Positions 51,703-60,730 of a stretch of 64,000 nucleotides of DNA are shown in pieces. Location of the stretch: contig CAYSUS010000005.1 of NCBI GenBank assembly GCA_964434165.1, forward strand, positions 66,721 to 130,720, in the 5' to 3' direction. Both the position numbers and the translations under genes were made by a program. Position 1 is the first letter of the stretch. Each line of letters opens with the position of its first letter. Under the pieces are notes generated by a model. That model worked only from the letters and a program-made list of their open reading frames with translations, was not told the DNA's origin and made no database searches. The stretch comes from CAYSUS01 sp964434165 (lineage in GTDB: Bacteria; Planctomycetota; Planctomycetia; Pirellulales; Thermoguttaceae).

Positions 51703-52268
51703 GCAGAGGGGCAGTCGGGCGGGTTCGTGGGGGCGGGATATTCGGCCAGCCCCGGCGGAGGTCCATCGAAGTCGGCCACAGTCCTCATCTTACTCCGGAT
51801 GAGCCGTCACTGCCATTGAGAAACCCGGGGGGCGTTGCTCCGCCTGGGAGTACGTGGATTTCCACATCTTGAGGCATTTTGCGGGCCCCCGCTCTTCATG
51901 ACGCAAATCGGGGGAGCTAAAATGCCGGACAACTTGGGGGAGGCTGGATGTTGACCCTCAGGGAGCGGCGACGGCCGCGCCGTCGCGTGGAGCGGCTGAC
52001 GACACGTCGGCCGGTATAGCCCCTCCGTATCTCTGAAGCTCAATACGACATGCGAGCCCCGCCACCTGCCGAGTGCTCCCGCCCTAAGACACCCCTGCGG
52101 ATTGTTTCGCGGCGACCTTACTGAAGGTACCTGACCTCGGGAAAGCGGTCGGTTGTCCCCCTCAAGCGCGTGCGGCCTGGTTCGGTCGGCGCCCGAGTCC
52201 GTCGAGGACCGGGCCCGCAAGGCCCCAGGCCGGGTTATGAATTCGTTTTTGTTGCAGGAGTGGCAGTC
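51703..52268. other. 566-base region upstream of the cold-shock gene, no gene seen
   Basis: The region between the LRR gene and the cold-shock gene has no frame with family resemblance. A 7-bp hairpin GCGACGG-CCGCG-CCGTCGC sits at 51968-51986. The 5' leader of the cold-shock gene could be long, as is usual for such genes, and regulatory by RNA structure, but nothing decisive is visible. Confidence 0.45.
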
Positions 52269-52466
52269 ATGCCCGAAGGTACCATCAAGAAGATCGTCAC
52301 GGACAAGGGGTTTGGATTCATCTCCGGGGACCGGGGAGACCTCTTCTTCCACCACTCGGCTTTGCAGGACGCGCAGATCGAGTCGCTGAGGATCGGCCAG
52401 ACCGTCGAGTACGACGAGACCGACGGGCCGAAGGGTCCGCGGGCCGAGAACGTACGGCTCGTTTAG
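52269..52466 (+). CDS. Cold-shock protein, CspA family
   Basis: A 65-residue single-strand nucleic-acid binding OB-fold protein. It shows MPEGTIKKIVTDKGFGFISG with RNP1 (KGFGFIS), RNP2 (LFFHHSAL) and the C-terminal DGPKGPRAENVRLV. Start ATG 52269 follows GCAGGAG. Such proteins act as RNA chaperones and are induced by cold or growth signals. The stop TAG overlaps the start of a 16-nt tandem repeat. Length and motifs are normal for the family. Confidence 0.95.
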   Translation: MPEGTIKKIVTDKGFGFISGDRGDLFFHHSALQDAQIESLRIGQTVEYDETDGPKGPRAENVRLV

Positions 52467-52511
52467 CCGGCGACCTTGCTCGCCGGCGACCTTGCTCGCC
52501 GGCGACCTTGC
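52466..52511. repeat. 16-nt tandem repeat GCCGGCGACCTTGCTC beginning in the cold-shock stop codon
   Basis: Units at 52466-52481 and 52482-52497 are identical; a third begins at 52498 and decays after 14 bases. GCCGGCGA and TCGCCGGC from adjacent units pair as an 8-bp stem with a 6-base loop, so the array forms strong hairpins immediately after the gene and may end its transcription. Confidence 0.85.
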
Positions 52512-52540
52512 CAGGCGAGCGGGTTTGAAGAAGCCGCAGC

Positions 52541-52978
52541 CTACGTATCGGCCGCGATCGGAGAAAGGACGGAGCGGAGGAATCGTCCTCCGCTCTCGTA
52601 CCAGCCCTGCTTCGTGAAGCGGCACCAGTTCAGATCGATCAGAAACGCGATCCACTGGCCGTTGCCGGCCTCCAGCGAGGCGATCATCCTCCGGTGGCTG
52701 AGCGGTTTGGCGTGGTAGAATCCCAGCCCGCGCTCCGACAAGTGCTTTCCGACCACGACGATCGACTCCCCCTCGGGAGTCTGCCCGTCGCCGTTGACGG
52801 GTGTGAGGTGGATCAGATGCGGGAACGGGTAGCGCTGCTCGCGGCGCCGCTCGACGAGTTGCCCTTTGGGGAACAGGGTCGCCAGGAGCCCCGCTACCTG
52901 GGCTTGAACCTCTTCGTCCGGCGACTCTCCGCTTTCTGGCATGGTTTCGAACGGGGCCTGGTTGTGCAGCGTCTTCAT
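52541..52978 (-). CDS. PilZ-domain protein
   Basis: A 145-residue protein. The C-terminal PilZ domain shows the arginine motif ERRREQRYPFPH and the second motif HLSERGLGF (the usual D/N position is His here), which together bind cyclic di-GMP in this family. The first 50 residues are acidic and disordered. GTG/ATG choice: ATG 52978 opens the sequence and has a GAGGTGG site. Cyclic di-GMP binding is likely but the altered second motif weakens it. No flagellar or pilus genes are near. Confidence 0.75.
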   Translation of the reverse strand: MKTLHNQAPFETMPESGESPDEEVQAQVAGLLATLFPKGQLVERRREQRYPFPHLIHLTPVNGDGQTPEGESIVVVGKHLSERGLGFYHAKPLSHRRMIASLEAGNGQWIAFLIDLNWCRFTKQGWYESGGRFLRSVLSPIAADT

Positions 52979-53384
52979 TGCCACCTCTTCCAATGCAGGC
53001 GAAGTCACGTGGTCCTCCCCGTTGGGGGGGCGCGCGGTGGGAATCGGAGACGCGGGGACGCGGCAGGCCTTGCGAAGACCGCGGGGCGAACGCCCGTGCG
53101 GCAGTCGCACGTCCCGGTCGCTGCGGACGAACCGGCGCGCCGGCCCACCCCCGCTTGATCGCAAAGGGTTTTCCTCCCGTAGCTACCCGCAACGGCATCG
53201 TGCAGAAGCACCGCACGGAAAGTCGAGACGAGCGCTGAGACGGCCGCCAGCCGGGCGACCATCACAAGCGTAGGTCAGGCTCCCAGCGCGGTCAAATGAC
53301 GGAGCCGCGTCCGCGGGTCAAGCACGTCCGGCCGCCAGTGCATCCGGCACGACGAGTCCCGCCGGAACCGAGCGCGGAGCCGTA
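52979..53384. other. 406-base region without a recognisable gene
   Basis: Between the PilZ gene start and the end of the TPR gene I find no frame with start, ribosome site and family resemblance. It should carry the PilZ promoter. Confidence 0.5.
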
Positions 53385-55100
53385 TCAGGGCTTGCCGGAG
53401 GCGGGCAGGACCGCTCCTTCCCGGCCCGAAACGATCGGATCGGCCTGGGCACGCCGCCGCACGCGCGCGGCCTCGGCATGGCGGCCCTGGGATTCCAGAC
53501 GACGCACCCACTGGTCGTAGCCGAAGCAGATGTTTGCCACCAGGTCCTCGTGCAGCCGGTCGGGAGCCCCTCCGAGCTTCGTCCTCCGAATGGCCTCCCG
53601 GTAGTTCCCGTCGCGGAACGCCGGCGCGGCCCAGCGCATCGCGGCCGCACGCCGGTTTTCGTGCAGCATCGCGGAATCGGGCTGGGCCGCCAGGGCCCGA
53701 TTCCAGACGGCCAGGGCCGCCTCAAAGCGGGCCTCGTCCACCAGGCGCAGTGCGTGGTCGTTCAGGGCCGCCGCCTCCACGCGGAGCACGTCTCCCCCGG
53801 CGCCGAGACGGCGACGCATTTCGGCCAGCACTCCGAACGCCTCTTCGGTGCGCCCGGCTTGGAGACGTTGCCTCGCCCAGCGGTCGAACACGCCGAGCAG
53901 GGCCTGACGGAAATACGCCGAGTCGGGCTGCTCCGCCGCGGCCCCCGCGAGCAGATCGACGGCCTCCTCGAACCGGCCCTCCCGGCAGAGACGCTCCGAC
54001 CGCTCGTGATGCACGTGGACCAGGTTCGCCCCGAACGTGGCGTAGCTCGGATCGAGCGCGATCCCCCGCCGCAACAGCGCCGCGGCCTCGGCGTAGCGAC
54101 CTTGGCGCCCCAGGGCGATCGCCCAGTTGTTCATCGTCGCCAGGAGGTTGCCGCGCGCGGTGGCGTTGTTCGGATCGAGGCGCAGGGCCTTGGCATTGGC
54201 CGCAAGTGCCTCCTCGAAACGCCCCTCGGACAGCCGGTCCACGCCCCGGTTGTAGTAGATCGTGGCGACCAGTTGGGCCGCAGACACCTCGCGGCGGGCG
54301 GAGGCGCCCGTGGTGTGTCGGAAGCCGGTTGTCCGGGCCACGGCCTCCGCCTGCCGCTTGGGATCGTCCTTCAACTCGAACCAGCGGGGGCAGGTCGTCT
54401 CGACGTCGAGCGTCCTTTCGGGTAGGACCAGCCGGCTCATGGCGTGGCCCGGGACCTCCAGCCCCCGCGCGGTCAGCGAGAACCGCTCGCACAGCGAGTT
54501 GAACAGGACCGAGGCGGTGACGCAATTGAAGCGGCCGTGGTCCAGCGCCTCGCCCGGATCGCTGGCGCCCAGGTCGTAGCCGCCGCGAAGGATCGTTCGG
54601 TGCATGAACTCGAACACCGCCCTGGCCCGGGCCATCGGCTCGACGGCGGCCTTGCCCGAGTTGGCCAGCTCGTCGGCCAGGGCTTCGAGTCGGGCCTCGT
54701 ATCGGGCGACCACGCGGGCGTCGGTCTCGCCCGCGGCAATCAGCGCGGCCGCAAGCAGGCTGTGATCATCGAGCCGGCCGTCAGCCGCGTCGGCAAAGAG
54801 CGACTGTTCAAGGGCGGAAAGACTGCCCTCATAAGAACAGAAGGGGTGCGGCGACGGCGACGGCGAAAGGAACGTCTCGCATGGAGCCGGGGTCGCGCTG
54901 GCGGGCCGCCGAATGGCGGTCTCCAACTCGGGCACCTCGGCGCGGGAGCCCGCACGGAGGTCGGAGCATGCCAGCGCGAGCCACGCCAGGGTCAGGGCGA
55001 TCCACGCCGGGCCGCGTCGGCGCGCGCAAACGCGAGCCGTGCCGTGTCGGGCCGGTGCCTGCCGGCGGTGCGGATCGTGAGGGTCGAGCGGGGCGCGCAT
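53385..55100 (-). CDS. Secreted TPR protein with transglutaminase-like (SirB1-type) domain
   Basis: A 571-residue protein. A hydrophobic segment (WIALTLAWLALACSDL) looks like a lipoprotein signal with Cys at about residue 45. Residues 100-290 include GRFNCVTASVLFNSLCERFS and PGHAMSRLVLPERTLDVETT, a SirB1-type transglutaminase-like core with Cys and His. The second half has TPRs (YYNRGVDRLSEGRFEEALAA, NNWAIALGRQGRYAEAAALL, ALLGVFDRWARQRLQAGRTE). It may be a periplasmic scaffold; enzymatic activity is uncertain. Confidence 0.72.
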   Translation of the reverse strand: MRAPLDPHDPHRRQAPARHGTARVCARRRGPAWIALTLAWLALACSDLRAGSRAEVPELETAIRRPASATPAPCETFLSPSPSPHPFCSYEGSLSALEQSLFADAADGRLDDHSLLAAALIAAGETDARVVARYEARLEALADELANSGKAAVEPMARARAVFEFMHRTILRGGYDLGASDPGEALDHGRFNCVTASVLFNSLCERFSLTARGLEVPGHAMSRLVLPERTLDVETTCPRWFELKDDPKRQAEAVARTTGFRHTTGASARREVSAAQLVATIYYNRGVDRLSEGRFEEALAANAKALRLDPNNATARGNLLATMNNWAIALGRQGRYAEAAALLRRGIALDPSYATFGANLVHVHHERSERLCREGRFEEAVDLLAGAAAEQPDSAYFRQALLGVFDRWARQRLQAGRTEEAFGVLAEMRRRLGAGGDVLRVEAAALNDHALRLVDEARFEAALAVWNRALAAQPDSAMLHENRRAAAMRWAAPAFRDGNYREAIRRTKLGGAPDRLHEDLVANICFGYDQWVRRLESQGRHAEAARVRRRAQADPIVSGREGAVLPASGKP

Positions 55101-55373
55101 CGGGGGCTCCTGGTCGCCTGAAGACCAGACGCAACAACCCTACGTTGCGAAAACGCCCCATGCGCCCGGCAGAGGACGCCGCGCGCGAAGATTTTGCGAT
55201 TGGGAGTCTTGTGGCGAGGAAGAAGAGTCTTGCGCCGGGCAGGGGGCGGGCCCGCAGCGATTTCCGCGCCTCGCTTCTCGACCAGAACACCTCGGGGGAT
55301 TCCGGGAGAAGGGGGGAGAGCTCTTTCCCCTCGCAGAATCGTGCACGGCTACTTGGGGAGGGATCGGCGGCTG

Positions 55374-56579
55374 CTACGGCAGCTTGTGCCCCATCTTGTC
55401 GCGCTTGGCGGTCAGGTAGCGCCGATTGTATTCGTTGATCGGGCCGACGATGGGCACCTGGTCCACCACCTCCAAGTCATAGCCGCCGTAGATGAACGCG
55501 TCGGTCTTCTTCGAGTTGTTGGTCAAGAGGCGGACCGAGGTGAAACCGAGATCCTTCAGCACCTGGATGCCCACGCCGTAGTCGCGGCTGTCCACCTGGT
55601 GTCCCAGGGCCAGATTGGCCTCCACGGTGTCGAGCCCCTGGTCCTGGAGGGCGTAGGCCTTGATCTTTTCGATCAGCCCGATGCCGCGGCCCTCCTGCTG
55701 GAGGTAGATCAACGCTCCGCCCCCCTCGTTTCCGATCATCTCCAGGGCCATGTGGAGTTGGTCCCCGCAGTCGCAGCGGAGCGAGGCCAGGAGGTCGCCC
55801 GTGAAGCAGGACGAGTGCAGCCGAACCAGCGGCGCGGGTCGCTCGACGGGGTTGCCCATCACGATGGCGATGGGCTGTTGCGTCTCGTACTTCACGCCGT
55901 AGGCGATCAAGCGGCAGGGGCCGTACTGGGTCGGCAGATTGGCCTCGGCCAGACGGTACACCAGCTTCTCGCTGCGGCGGCGGAAGCGGATGAGATCCTC
56001 GATGGTGATGATCTCCAGCCGATGCTCCGCGGCGATGCGGTACAGCTCCTCGCGGGTGGCGCGGTCGCCGTTGTCGTTGAGGATCTCGCAAAGTACGGCC
56101 GCCGGCTTCAGCCCGGCCATGCGCGCCAGGTCCACTCCGGCCTCGGTGTGGCCCGCCCGGCGGAGCACGCCCCCTTCCATGGCCCGGAGCGGCAGCACGT
56201 GCCCGGGCCGCACGAACTCCGCCGCGCGGCTGTCCGGATCGCAGATCCGCTGGATCGTCAGCGACCTTTCCTGGGCCGTGATCCCGGTGCGGCACGACTT
56301 GTGATCGATCGGCACCGTGAAGCTCGTCCCCAAGGGGGCCGTGTTGTGCTCGACCATCATCGGCAGATCGAGACGCTCACAGACCTCCGGCAGCACGGGC
56401 GCGCAGAGCAGCCCGCGGCCGTGCGTGATCATGAAGTTCACGATCTGGGGCGAGACCTTTTCGGCCGCGCAGATGAAGTCGCCCTCGTTCTCTCGGTTCT
56501 CGTCGTCCATCACGACGATGACCTCGCCGCGTCCGATCGCGTCAACGGCCGCGTCGACCGGGGAGAGCTTGTGCGACAC
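55374..56579 (-). CDS. ribBA: Bifunctional DHBP synthase / GTP cyclohydrolase II (riboflavin synthesis)
   Basis: A 401-residue two-domain enzyme giving both precursors of riboflavin. The N-terminal half (DHBP synthase) has DDENRENEGDFICAAEKVSP, THGRGLLCAPV and RAGHTEAGVDLARMAGLKPA. The C-terminal half (GTP cyclohydrolase II) has HSSCFTGDLLASLRCDCGDQ, which supplies the zinc cysteines, and QQEGRGIGLIEKIKAYALQD. GTG 56579 is chosen because GGAGG lies 6 bases before it and the protein then starts at the family position; an in-frame ATG at 56624 adds 15 extra residues. The upstream region has a hairpin but no FMN riboswitch pattern. Confidence 0.95.
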   Translation of the reverse strand: MSHKLSPVDAAVDAIGRGEVIVVMDDENRENEGDFICAAEKVSPQIVNFMITHGRGLLCAPVLPEVCERLDLPMMVEHNTAPLGTSFTVPIDHKSCRTGITAQERSLTIQRICDPDSRAAEFVRPGHVLPLRAMEGGVLRRAGHTEAGVDLARMAGLKPAAVLCEILNDNGDRATREELYRIAAEHRLEIITIEDLIRFRRRSEKLVYRLAEANLPTQYGPCRLIAYGVKYETQQPIAIVMGNPVERPAPLVRLHSSCFTGDLLASLRCDCGDQLHMALEMIGNEGGGALIYLQQEGRGIGLIEKIKAYALQDQGLDTVEANLALGHQVDSRDYGVGIQVLKDLGFTSVRLLTNNSKKTDAFIYGGYDLEVVDQVPIVGPINEYNRRYLTAKRDKMGHKLP

Positions 56580-56636
56580 GGGTGTCCTCCGCAGAAGGCT
56601 TCGCCCCGGCAGCGGGGTCGCCAAGACCTAAGGTGA

Positions 56637-56656
56637 CCCGTGGACGGAACCACGGG
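56637..56656. repeat. Hairpin CCCGTGG ... CCACGGG upstream of ribBA
   Basis: Perfect 7-bp stem with a 6-base loop in the 294-base divergent region between ribBA and the zinc-ribbon gene. It may be part of the ribBA leader or a general repeat; there is no sign of a flavin riboswitch. Confidence 0.4.
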
Positions 56657-56873
56657 GCCGATCGTCCGCTTCCCAAGAGGCATGCCCCGGCGACGTGGAA
56701 CCAGTGGGCGTCGCGGAGAGGATCGGCTAGGATACGTACCCTCTCCATTCTAGCCACCGCCGGAACCGGTTTCCAGGGAGGGGATCGCAGCCCCCACGCG
56801 ACGGGCCGCGAGAGCCGGCCCGTCCGCGCGGGCTATGTTCTGGATGACACAGACCCGTGACCTGGACCCTGCC

Positions 56874-57593
56874 ATGTCTGGACGATTCTGTCCCCGATGC
56901 GGTGCCATGCTGGGCGAGGAGTTCCTTGCGGTGGCCGGCGAGGAGTTCTACTGTCCGGAGTGCGACGACTTGATCCACCGCGACCAGGTTGGGCGGCGGC
57001 GAGCCCGCTTCGAAGACGAGGTCGAGACGGAGGTCGAGAGGCCGCCCGGTACGCAGCTTGAGTGCCGCGTGATCGACCGGCAGCTGGTGATCTTCATCCG
57101 GCCCGGTTCGAACCGCACGGTCCGGTCGCTGGGCTGCTTCGCCGTGGTGTGGTTGGGCTTCATGATCGTGTTCACCGGGCTGATGGTCCTCGCAGGGCCG
57201 ATGGCCGAGGCCGATCTGACGACACTCATGTTCTTGATTCCCTTCCTGGGCCTGTTCTGGGCGGTCGGCCTGGTGATGCTCTATTTCTGGATTCGCGGAC
57301 GATTCGGAAGGACCTACGTGCTCGTCGAGCCGGACCGGCTCGTGCTGAAGACCGAGCTCTTCGGGCGCGAGCGATACCGCGAGCACCAGCTCGACGCCAA
57401 CAGCCGCGCGCAACTCGAGGAGTCCTACCGCCAGAACGATCAGCCGGTGTACAAGGTGGCGGTGAGGACCGTGGGCAAGTCCGTGGGCTTCGGCACGTTC
57501 CTTGGTCACGACGAGAAGAACTGGATCGTCGAGCGGGTCAACCGGCACCTGGGCCGGGAGGAGGATTCTGCAGCAAACGACACCCCCTCGTAG
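56874..57593 (+). CDS. Membrane protein with N-terminal zinc ribbon; function unknown
   Basis: A 239-residue protein. The N-terminus FCPRCGAMLGEEFLAVAGEE and FYCPECDDLI have two CxxC pairs, a zinc ribbon. Two membrane segments follow (LGCFAVVWLGFMIVFTGLMV and FLGLFWAVGLVMLYFWIRG) and then a cytoplasmic domain with VGKSVGFGTFLGHDEKNWIV. The order zinc ribbon, two helices, soluble domain is seen in several planctomycete proteins of unknown role. The start is ATG 56874; an upstream ATG at 56835 exists without homology. Confidence 0.7.
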   Translation: MSGRFCPRCGAMLGEEFLAVAGEEFYCPECDDLIHRDQVGRRRARFEDEVETEVERPPGTQLECRVIDRQLVIFIRPGSNRTVRSLGCFAVVWLGFMIVFTGLMVLAGPMAEADLTTLMFLIPFLGLFWAVGLVMLYFWIRGRFGRTYVLVEPDRLVLKTELFGRERYREHQLDANSRAQLEESYRQNDQPVYKVAVRTVGKSVGFGTFLGHDEKNWIVERVNRHLGREEDSAANDTPS

Positions 57594-57620
57594 GACTGAC
57601 TGCCGTTCCTCTTCCCGTCG

Positions 57621-58343
57621 TCAGCGGACCGACTGGCCGTCCGTCCCACAGACGGCGTACCACTGCTGCGAGACAAATCGCCGGACTGGGATCGTGCGGT
57701 CCACGCGCAGGCCGGCGGCCTTCACGTCGTCGCGGAAGGCCTTCAGCCAGGTGCCGCGCCGCGCGAGCCGGCCGTTCCGCTCATGGCGGCCTAGCTTGCG
57801 TTGCAGCCAGGTCTTCAGCGCGTCCAGGGCCAGCACGTTGAAAAACGAGACCACCACCGGGCCCCGGCAAACCCGTCCCAGCTCGCGGAGGACCGCCTGT
57901 CGAGCCTGTGGCTCTCGGAAATGGTGCAGCAAACGGTTGCAGAGGACCGCGTCGAAGTGCCGGCTCGCGAAGCCCGTTGCCATCGCATTGCAGACGGCAT
58001 ACTGAACCTGGGCACGATCGGGACGGCCCTGCCCGTCGGTCGGCCAGCTCGCCCGGGCCATCTGGACCATCCTGGGCGAGGCGTCGGCCGCGGTCACGCA
58101 ATATCCCAGGGCGGTTAGCAGCCGCGTGGCCCGGCCGGTCCCACACGGCAGATCGAGGACCGAAGCTGGGGGAGCCACCGCGGCCATCGCGCGGAGGATT
58201 GCCTCCCGCTCGCGGCGATGCCGGCCCCTGGTGCCGTAAACGGCCGGGTATCGAGCGACCAGCGGGTCGGCGTCAAACCGCTGGCGGATGAGATGCTCGG
58301 ACGATTTGGCTGTCGGGGAAGCGGCCGCAGTGCGCATGGTCAT
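57621..58343 (-). CDS. Class I SAM-dependent methyltransferase
   Basis: A 240-residue protein with motif I SVLDLPCGTGRATRLLTALG and acidic DASPRMVQMARA, then RPDRAQVQYAVCNAMATGFA and FDAVLCNRLLHHFREPQARQ with motif II/III. It methylates an unknown acceptor, perhaps a lipid or quinone by resemblance to UbiE-like enzymes. ATG 58343 has an in-frame ATG two codons later; either may be used. It is convergent with the zinc-ribbon membrane protein gene. Confidence 0.8.
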   Translation of the reverse strand: MTMRTAAASPTAKSSEHLIRQRFDADPLVARYPAVYGTRGRHRREREAILRAMAAVAPPASVLDLPCGTGRATRLLTALGYCVTAADASPRMVQMARASWPTDGQGRPDRAQVQYAVCNAMATGFASRHFDAVLCNRLLHHFREPQARQAVLRELGRVCRGPVVVSFFNVLALDALKTWLQRKLGRHERNGRLARRGTWLKAFRDDVKAAGLRVDRTIPVRRFVSQQWYAVCGTDGQSVR

Positions 58344-58637
58344 AGGCGTCTTGGGCGGATTGGTCGGCGAATATGCTAGGCCTTTCGAGGGAAACCAGGC
58401 AAGGCGAGTTGTCCCGGGGCCGATTGGCCGACGGCCCCCATTTGGAGGAGCAGCATCGAGATGGCCGTCGATGGACGACCCGCCAATCGCTTGCTACGAT
58501 GAGGGGTTACTACGGAGCCCGGCCACCGCTGCCGGGGCAGGCAGGGGCGTCGCCGGGACCGCTCCGGGCTCCCAACAGGCGCACATCCGACCACCCGGAC
58601 TTACTCCGGACCCATCTGAGCGAACCAGGAATCACCC

Positions 58638-59207
58638 GTGGGCACGTACAACACCAGCGAGTTCCGCAAGGGACTGAAGATCCAGTTGGACGGCGAGCCG
58701 TACCTGATGATCGAGTGCAATTTCGTCAAGCCGGGCAAGGGCCAGGCGCTGTACAAGTGCAAGCTCCGGCACTTGATCCGCAACACGGTCATCGACCGCA
58801 CCTATCGCAGCGGCGACTCGCTCGAATCGGCCGACGTGGAGGAGATCGAGGCCCAGTTCCTCTACCGGCAGGGCGACCAGTTCGTGTTCATGGAGAACCA
58901 GACCTTCGAGCAGTACGAGCTGCCGGCCGAGACCGTGGACGACGGCTGGAAGTACCTCAAGGAGGGTATGGTCTGCAGCATCCTCCTCTACAACAACAAC
59001 CCCATCGGCATCACTCCGCCGAACCACGTCGTGCTCAAGGTCGAGTACTGCGAGCCGGGAGCCAAGGGCAATACGGCCACCAACGTCACCAAGCCGTGCA
59101 AGATGGAGACCGGGGCCGAGATCAACTGCCCGGCCTTCGTCGAGATGGGCGAGATGGTGAGGATCGACACCCGCACCGGCGAGTACATCGAGCGGGTCAG
59201 GGAGTAG
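58638..59207 (+). CDS. efp: Translation elongation factor P
   Basis: A 189-residue EF-P, which rescues ribosomes stalled at polyproline. The N-terminal KOW-like domain has NFVKPGKGQALYKCKLRHLI with the modified lysine at K34, exactly where lysylation by EpmA occurs. OB domains follow (GDQFVFMENQTFEQYELPAE, NHVVLKVEYCEPGAKGNTAT). GTG 58638 has AGGA upstream. The next gene on the same strand, 32 bases away, is the ligase that modifies K34, so the pair forms an operon. Confidence 0.97.
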   Translation: MGTYNTSEFRKGLKIQLDGEPYLMIECNFVKPGKGQALYKCKLRHLIRNTVIDRTYRSGDSLESADVEEIEAQFLYRQGDQFVFMENQTFEQYELPAETVDDGWKYLKEGMVCSILLYNNNPIGITPPNHVVLKVEYCEPGAKGNTATNVTKPCKMETGAEINCPAFVEMGEMVRIDTRTGEYIERVRE

Positions 59208-59239
59208 GCGGGCGACGCGGCCGCTGAGTCATCCACGCC

Positions 59240-60214
59240 ATGGCCGATCTGCCCTCCGCCGACGACTACCTGCCCACCGCTCCGTGGCGCAACCTGCGGT
59301 GGCGGGCGGAGCTTCTCGGGCGTCTCCGGGAGTTCTTCGCCCAGCGCGGCTTCCTGGAGGTGGAGACCCCGATCCTCTCTGCCGACACGGTCGTGGATCG
59401 CCACCTCGATCCGTTCGGTTTGGAGATCCCGGGCGGCCGGCGCATGTGGCTGCAGACCTCGCCCGAGCTCTGCATGAAACGCCTCCTCGCCGCCGGCGCC
59501 GAGGCGATCTTCCAGATCACCAAGGTCTTTCGCCAGGGCGAGCTGGGGCCGCTGCACAACCCCGAGTTCACCATGGTCGAGTGGTATCGCGCAGGCGACG
59601 GGCTTCGCGAAGGCATCGCCCTGTTGAGCGACCTGGGCGAGGCCATGCTCGACCACGGCCCGGCCGAGACCGTGAGCTACGCCGAGGCCTTCGCGCGGCA
59701 CGCGGGCATCGACCCGCATGGTGCTTCGACCGCGGAGCTTGCCTGTGCGGCGCGTTCGGCCCGAATCGCGGTGCCCGAGAGCCTTGCGTCCGACGACCGC
59801 GACGGCTGGCTCGACCTGCTCCTGGTGCACATCGTTCAGCCGCGGCTGGGCTTGGGGCGGCCCTGCATCGTTTACGACTACCCGGCCAGCCAGGCGGCCC
59901 TGGCCGTGGTCCGCGAGCAAGACCCGCCCGTCGCCGAGCGGTTCGAGCTCTACGTCGAGGGGATCGAGCTCGCCAACGGCTACCACGAGCTGCTCGACGC
60001 GGCGGTGCTTCGGGCGAGGAACCGCCGCAACAACGAGCTCCGCCGCGCGGACGGCAAGCCGGAATTGCCCGAGGATAGCCGCCTTTTGGCGGCGATGGAG
60101 GCCGGACTGCCTGCCGCGGCCGGCGTGGCGCTGGGCTTCGATCGGCTGGTCATGCTGGCGGCCGGGGCGAAGTGCCTCGCCGAGGTGATGGCGTTCGCGT
60201 TCGATCGGGCCTGA
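59240..60214 (+). CDS. epmA: EF-P (R)-beta-lysine ligase (EpmA/PoxA/GenX)
   Basis: A 324-residue truncated class II lysyl-tRNA-synthetase paralog that lysylates EF-P. It lacks the anticodon-binding domain and starts directly with the catalytic core (WRAELLGRLREFFAQRGFLE, VETPILSADTVVDRHLDPFG, MWLQTSPELCMKRLLAAGAE, FQITKVFRQGELGPLHNPEF, EWYRAGDG). ATG 59240 is at the family position. EpmB, the lysine 2,3-aminomutase that would supply (R)-beta-lysine, is not in the window. The gene ends three bases before a dispersed repeat element. Confidence 0.95.
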   Translation: MADLPSADDYLPTAPWRNLRWRAELLGRLREFFAQRGFLEVETPILSADTVVDRHLDPFGLEIPGGRRMWLQTSPELCMKRLLAAGAEAIFQITKVFRQGELGPLHNPEFTMVEWYRAGDGLREGIALLSDLGEAMLDHGPAETVSYAEAFARHAGIDPHGASTAELACAARSARIAVPESLASDDRDGWLDLLLVHIVQPRLGLGRPCIVYDYPASQAALAVVREQDPPVAERFELYVEGIELANGYHELLDAAVLRARNRRNNELRRADGKPELPEDSRLLAAMEAGLPAAAGVALGFDRLVMLAAGAKCLAEVMAFAFDRA

Positions 60215-60216
60215 GC

Positions 60217-60323
60217 GGGCTGGAACCGTTCTCGAGGGAAGCAACCGCCCCGCGATGGTCATGCCCGCGACGCGGCCGTCCGCTCGCCATACGGGTCCGA
60301 TGGGGAGAACGGTTCCTGTCCCC
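60217..60323 (-). repeat. Dispersed ~106-bp inverted-repeat element, copy 2 (family C)
   Basis: Ends 60217-60233 and 60299-60323 match the reverse complements of the ends of the element at 19735-19840 (one change, and 25 of 25 bases, respectively). Inside it, GGAACCGTTCTC (60222-60233) and GAGAACGGTTCC (60305-60316) form a perfect 12-bp inverted repeat. It starts three bases after the epmA stop codon. Confidence 0.85.
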
Positions 60324-60396
60324 CGACCGCACGCGGCAGCGCGTGTTCCCCGCCGGGCACCCGCGGGTTACAATCGAGTCCTTTCCACCAATCGTC

Positions 60397-60648
60397 ATGC
60401 CCCAAACCGCAGGCGCACGAACCGGCATGGGTGAGCCGTTCGACCCCTATCGCGACGCGCTGGTGATCGAGACGAAAACGATCTGGCCGGACGGCCTCGA
60501 CCCGGTTGAGCCGGAGCGGCGCGATCGCATCGCCCGATGGCTCCACGCGCATCCGGGCGAGGCCGCGGAACTCGCCTACGTCCGGCTGCACGCGGGCTTC
60601 TGCCGCCAGATCACGGTCACCCCGGCGGACGTGGAGAAGGTGGCCTAG
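60397..60648 (+). CDS. Small conserved protein of unknown function next to aroB
   Basis: An 83-residue acidic protein: DPYRDALVIETKTIWPDGLD, then an Arg-rich helix (VEPERRDRIARWLHAHP) and AELAYVRLHAGFCRQITVTP. The DPYRDALVIET opening and CRQITVTPADVEKV end resemble a conserved hypothetical found beside housekeeping genes in Planctomycetota. Start ATG 60397 or 60427 (30 bases later) are both possible; the latter opens directly at the conserved part. It precedes aroB by 82 bases. Function unknown. Confidence 0.65.
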   Translation: MPQTAGARTGMGEPFDPYRDALVIETKTIWPDGLDPVEPERRDRIARWLHAHPGEAAELAYVRLHAGFCRQITVTPADVEKVA

Positions 60649-60730
60649 TCGCGCCCCCACCGGCAGCCCGATGGAGCTCTCTCGTGAACCTCGCTCTTCG
60701 ACGTGCTCAGGCCAATCAAGGGCTGCTGCC

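Noticed and set aside
56580..56873. A flavin (FMN) riboswitch in the leader of ribBA
   Set aside because: I looked for the conserved helices and the typical AGGATAT-like and GGGCAGGG stretches on the minus strand and did not find them; only a simple hairpin at 56637-56656.
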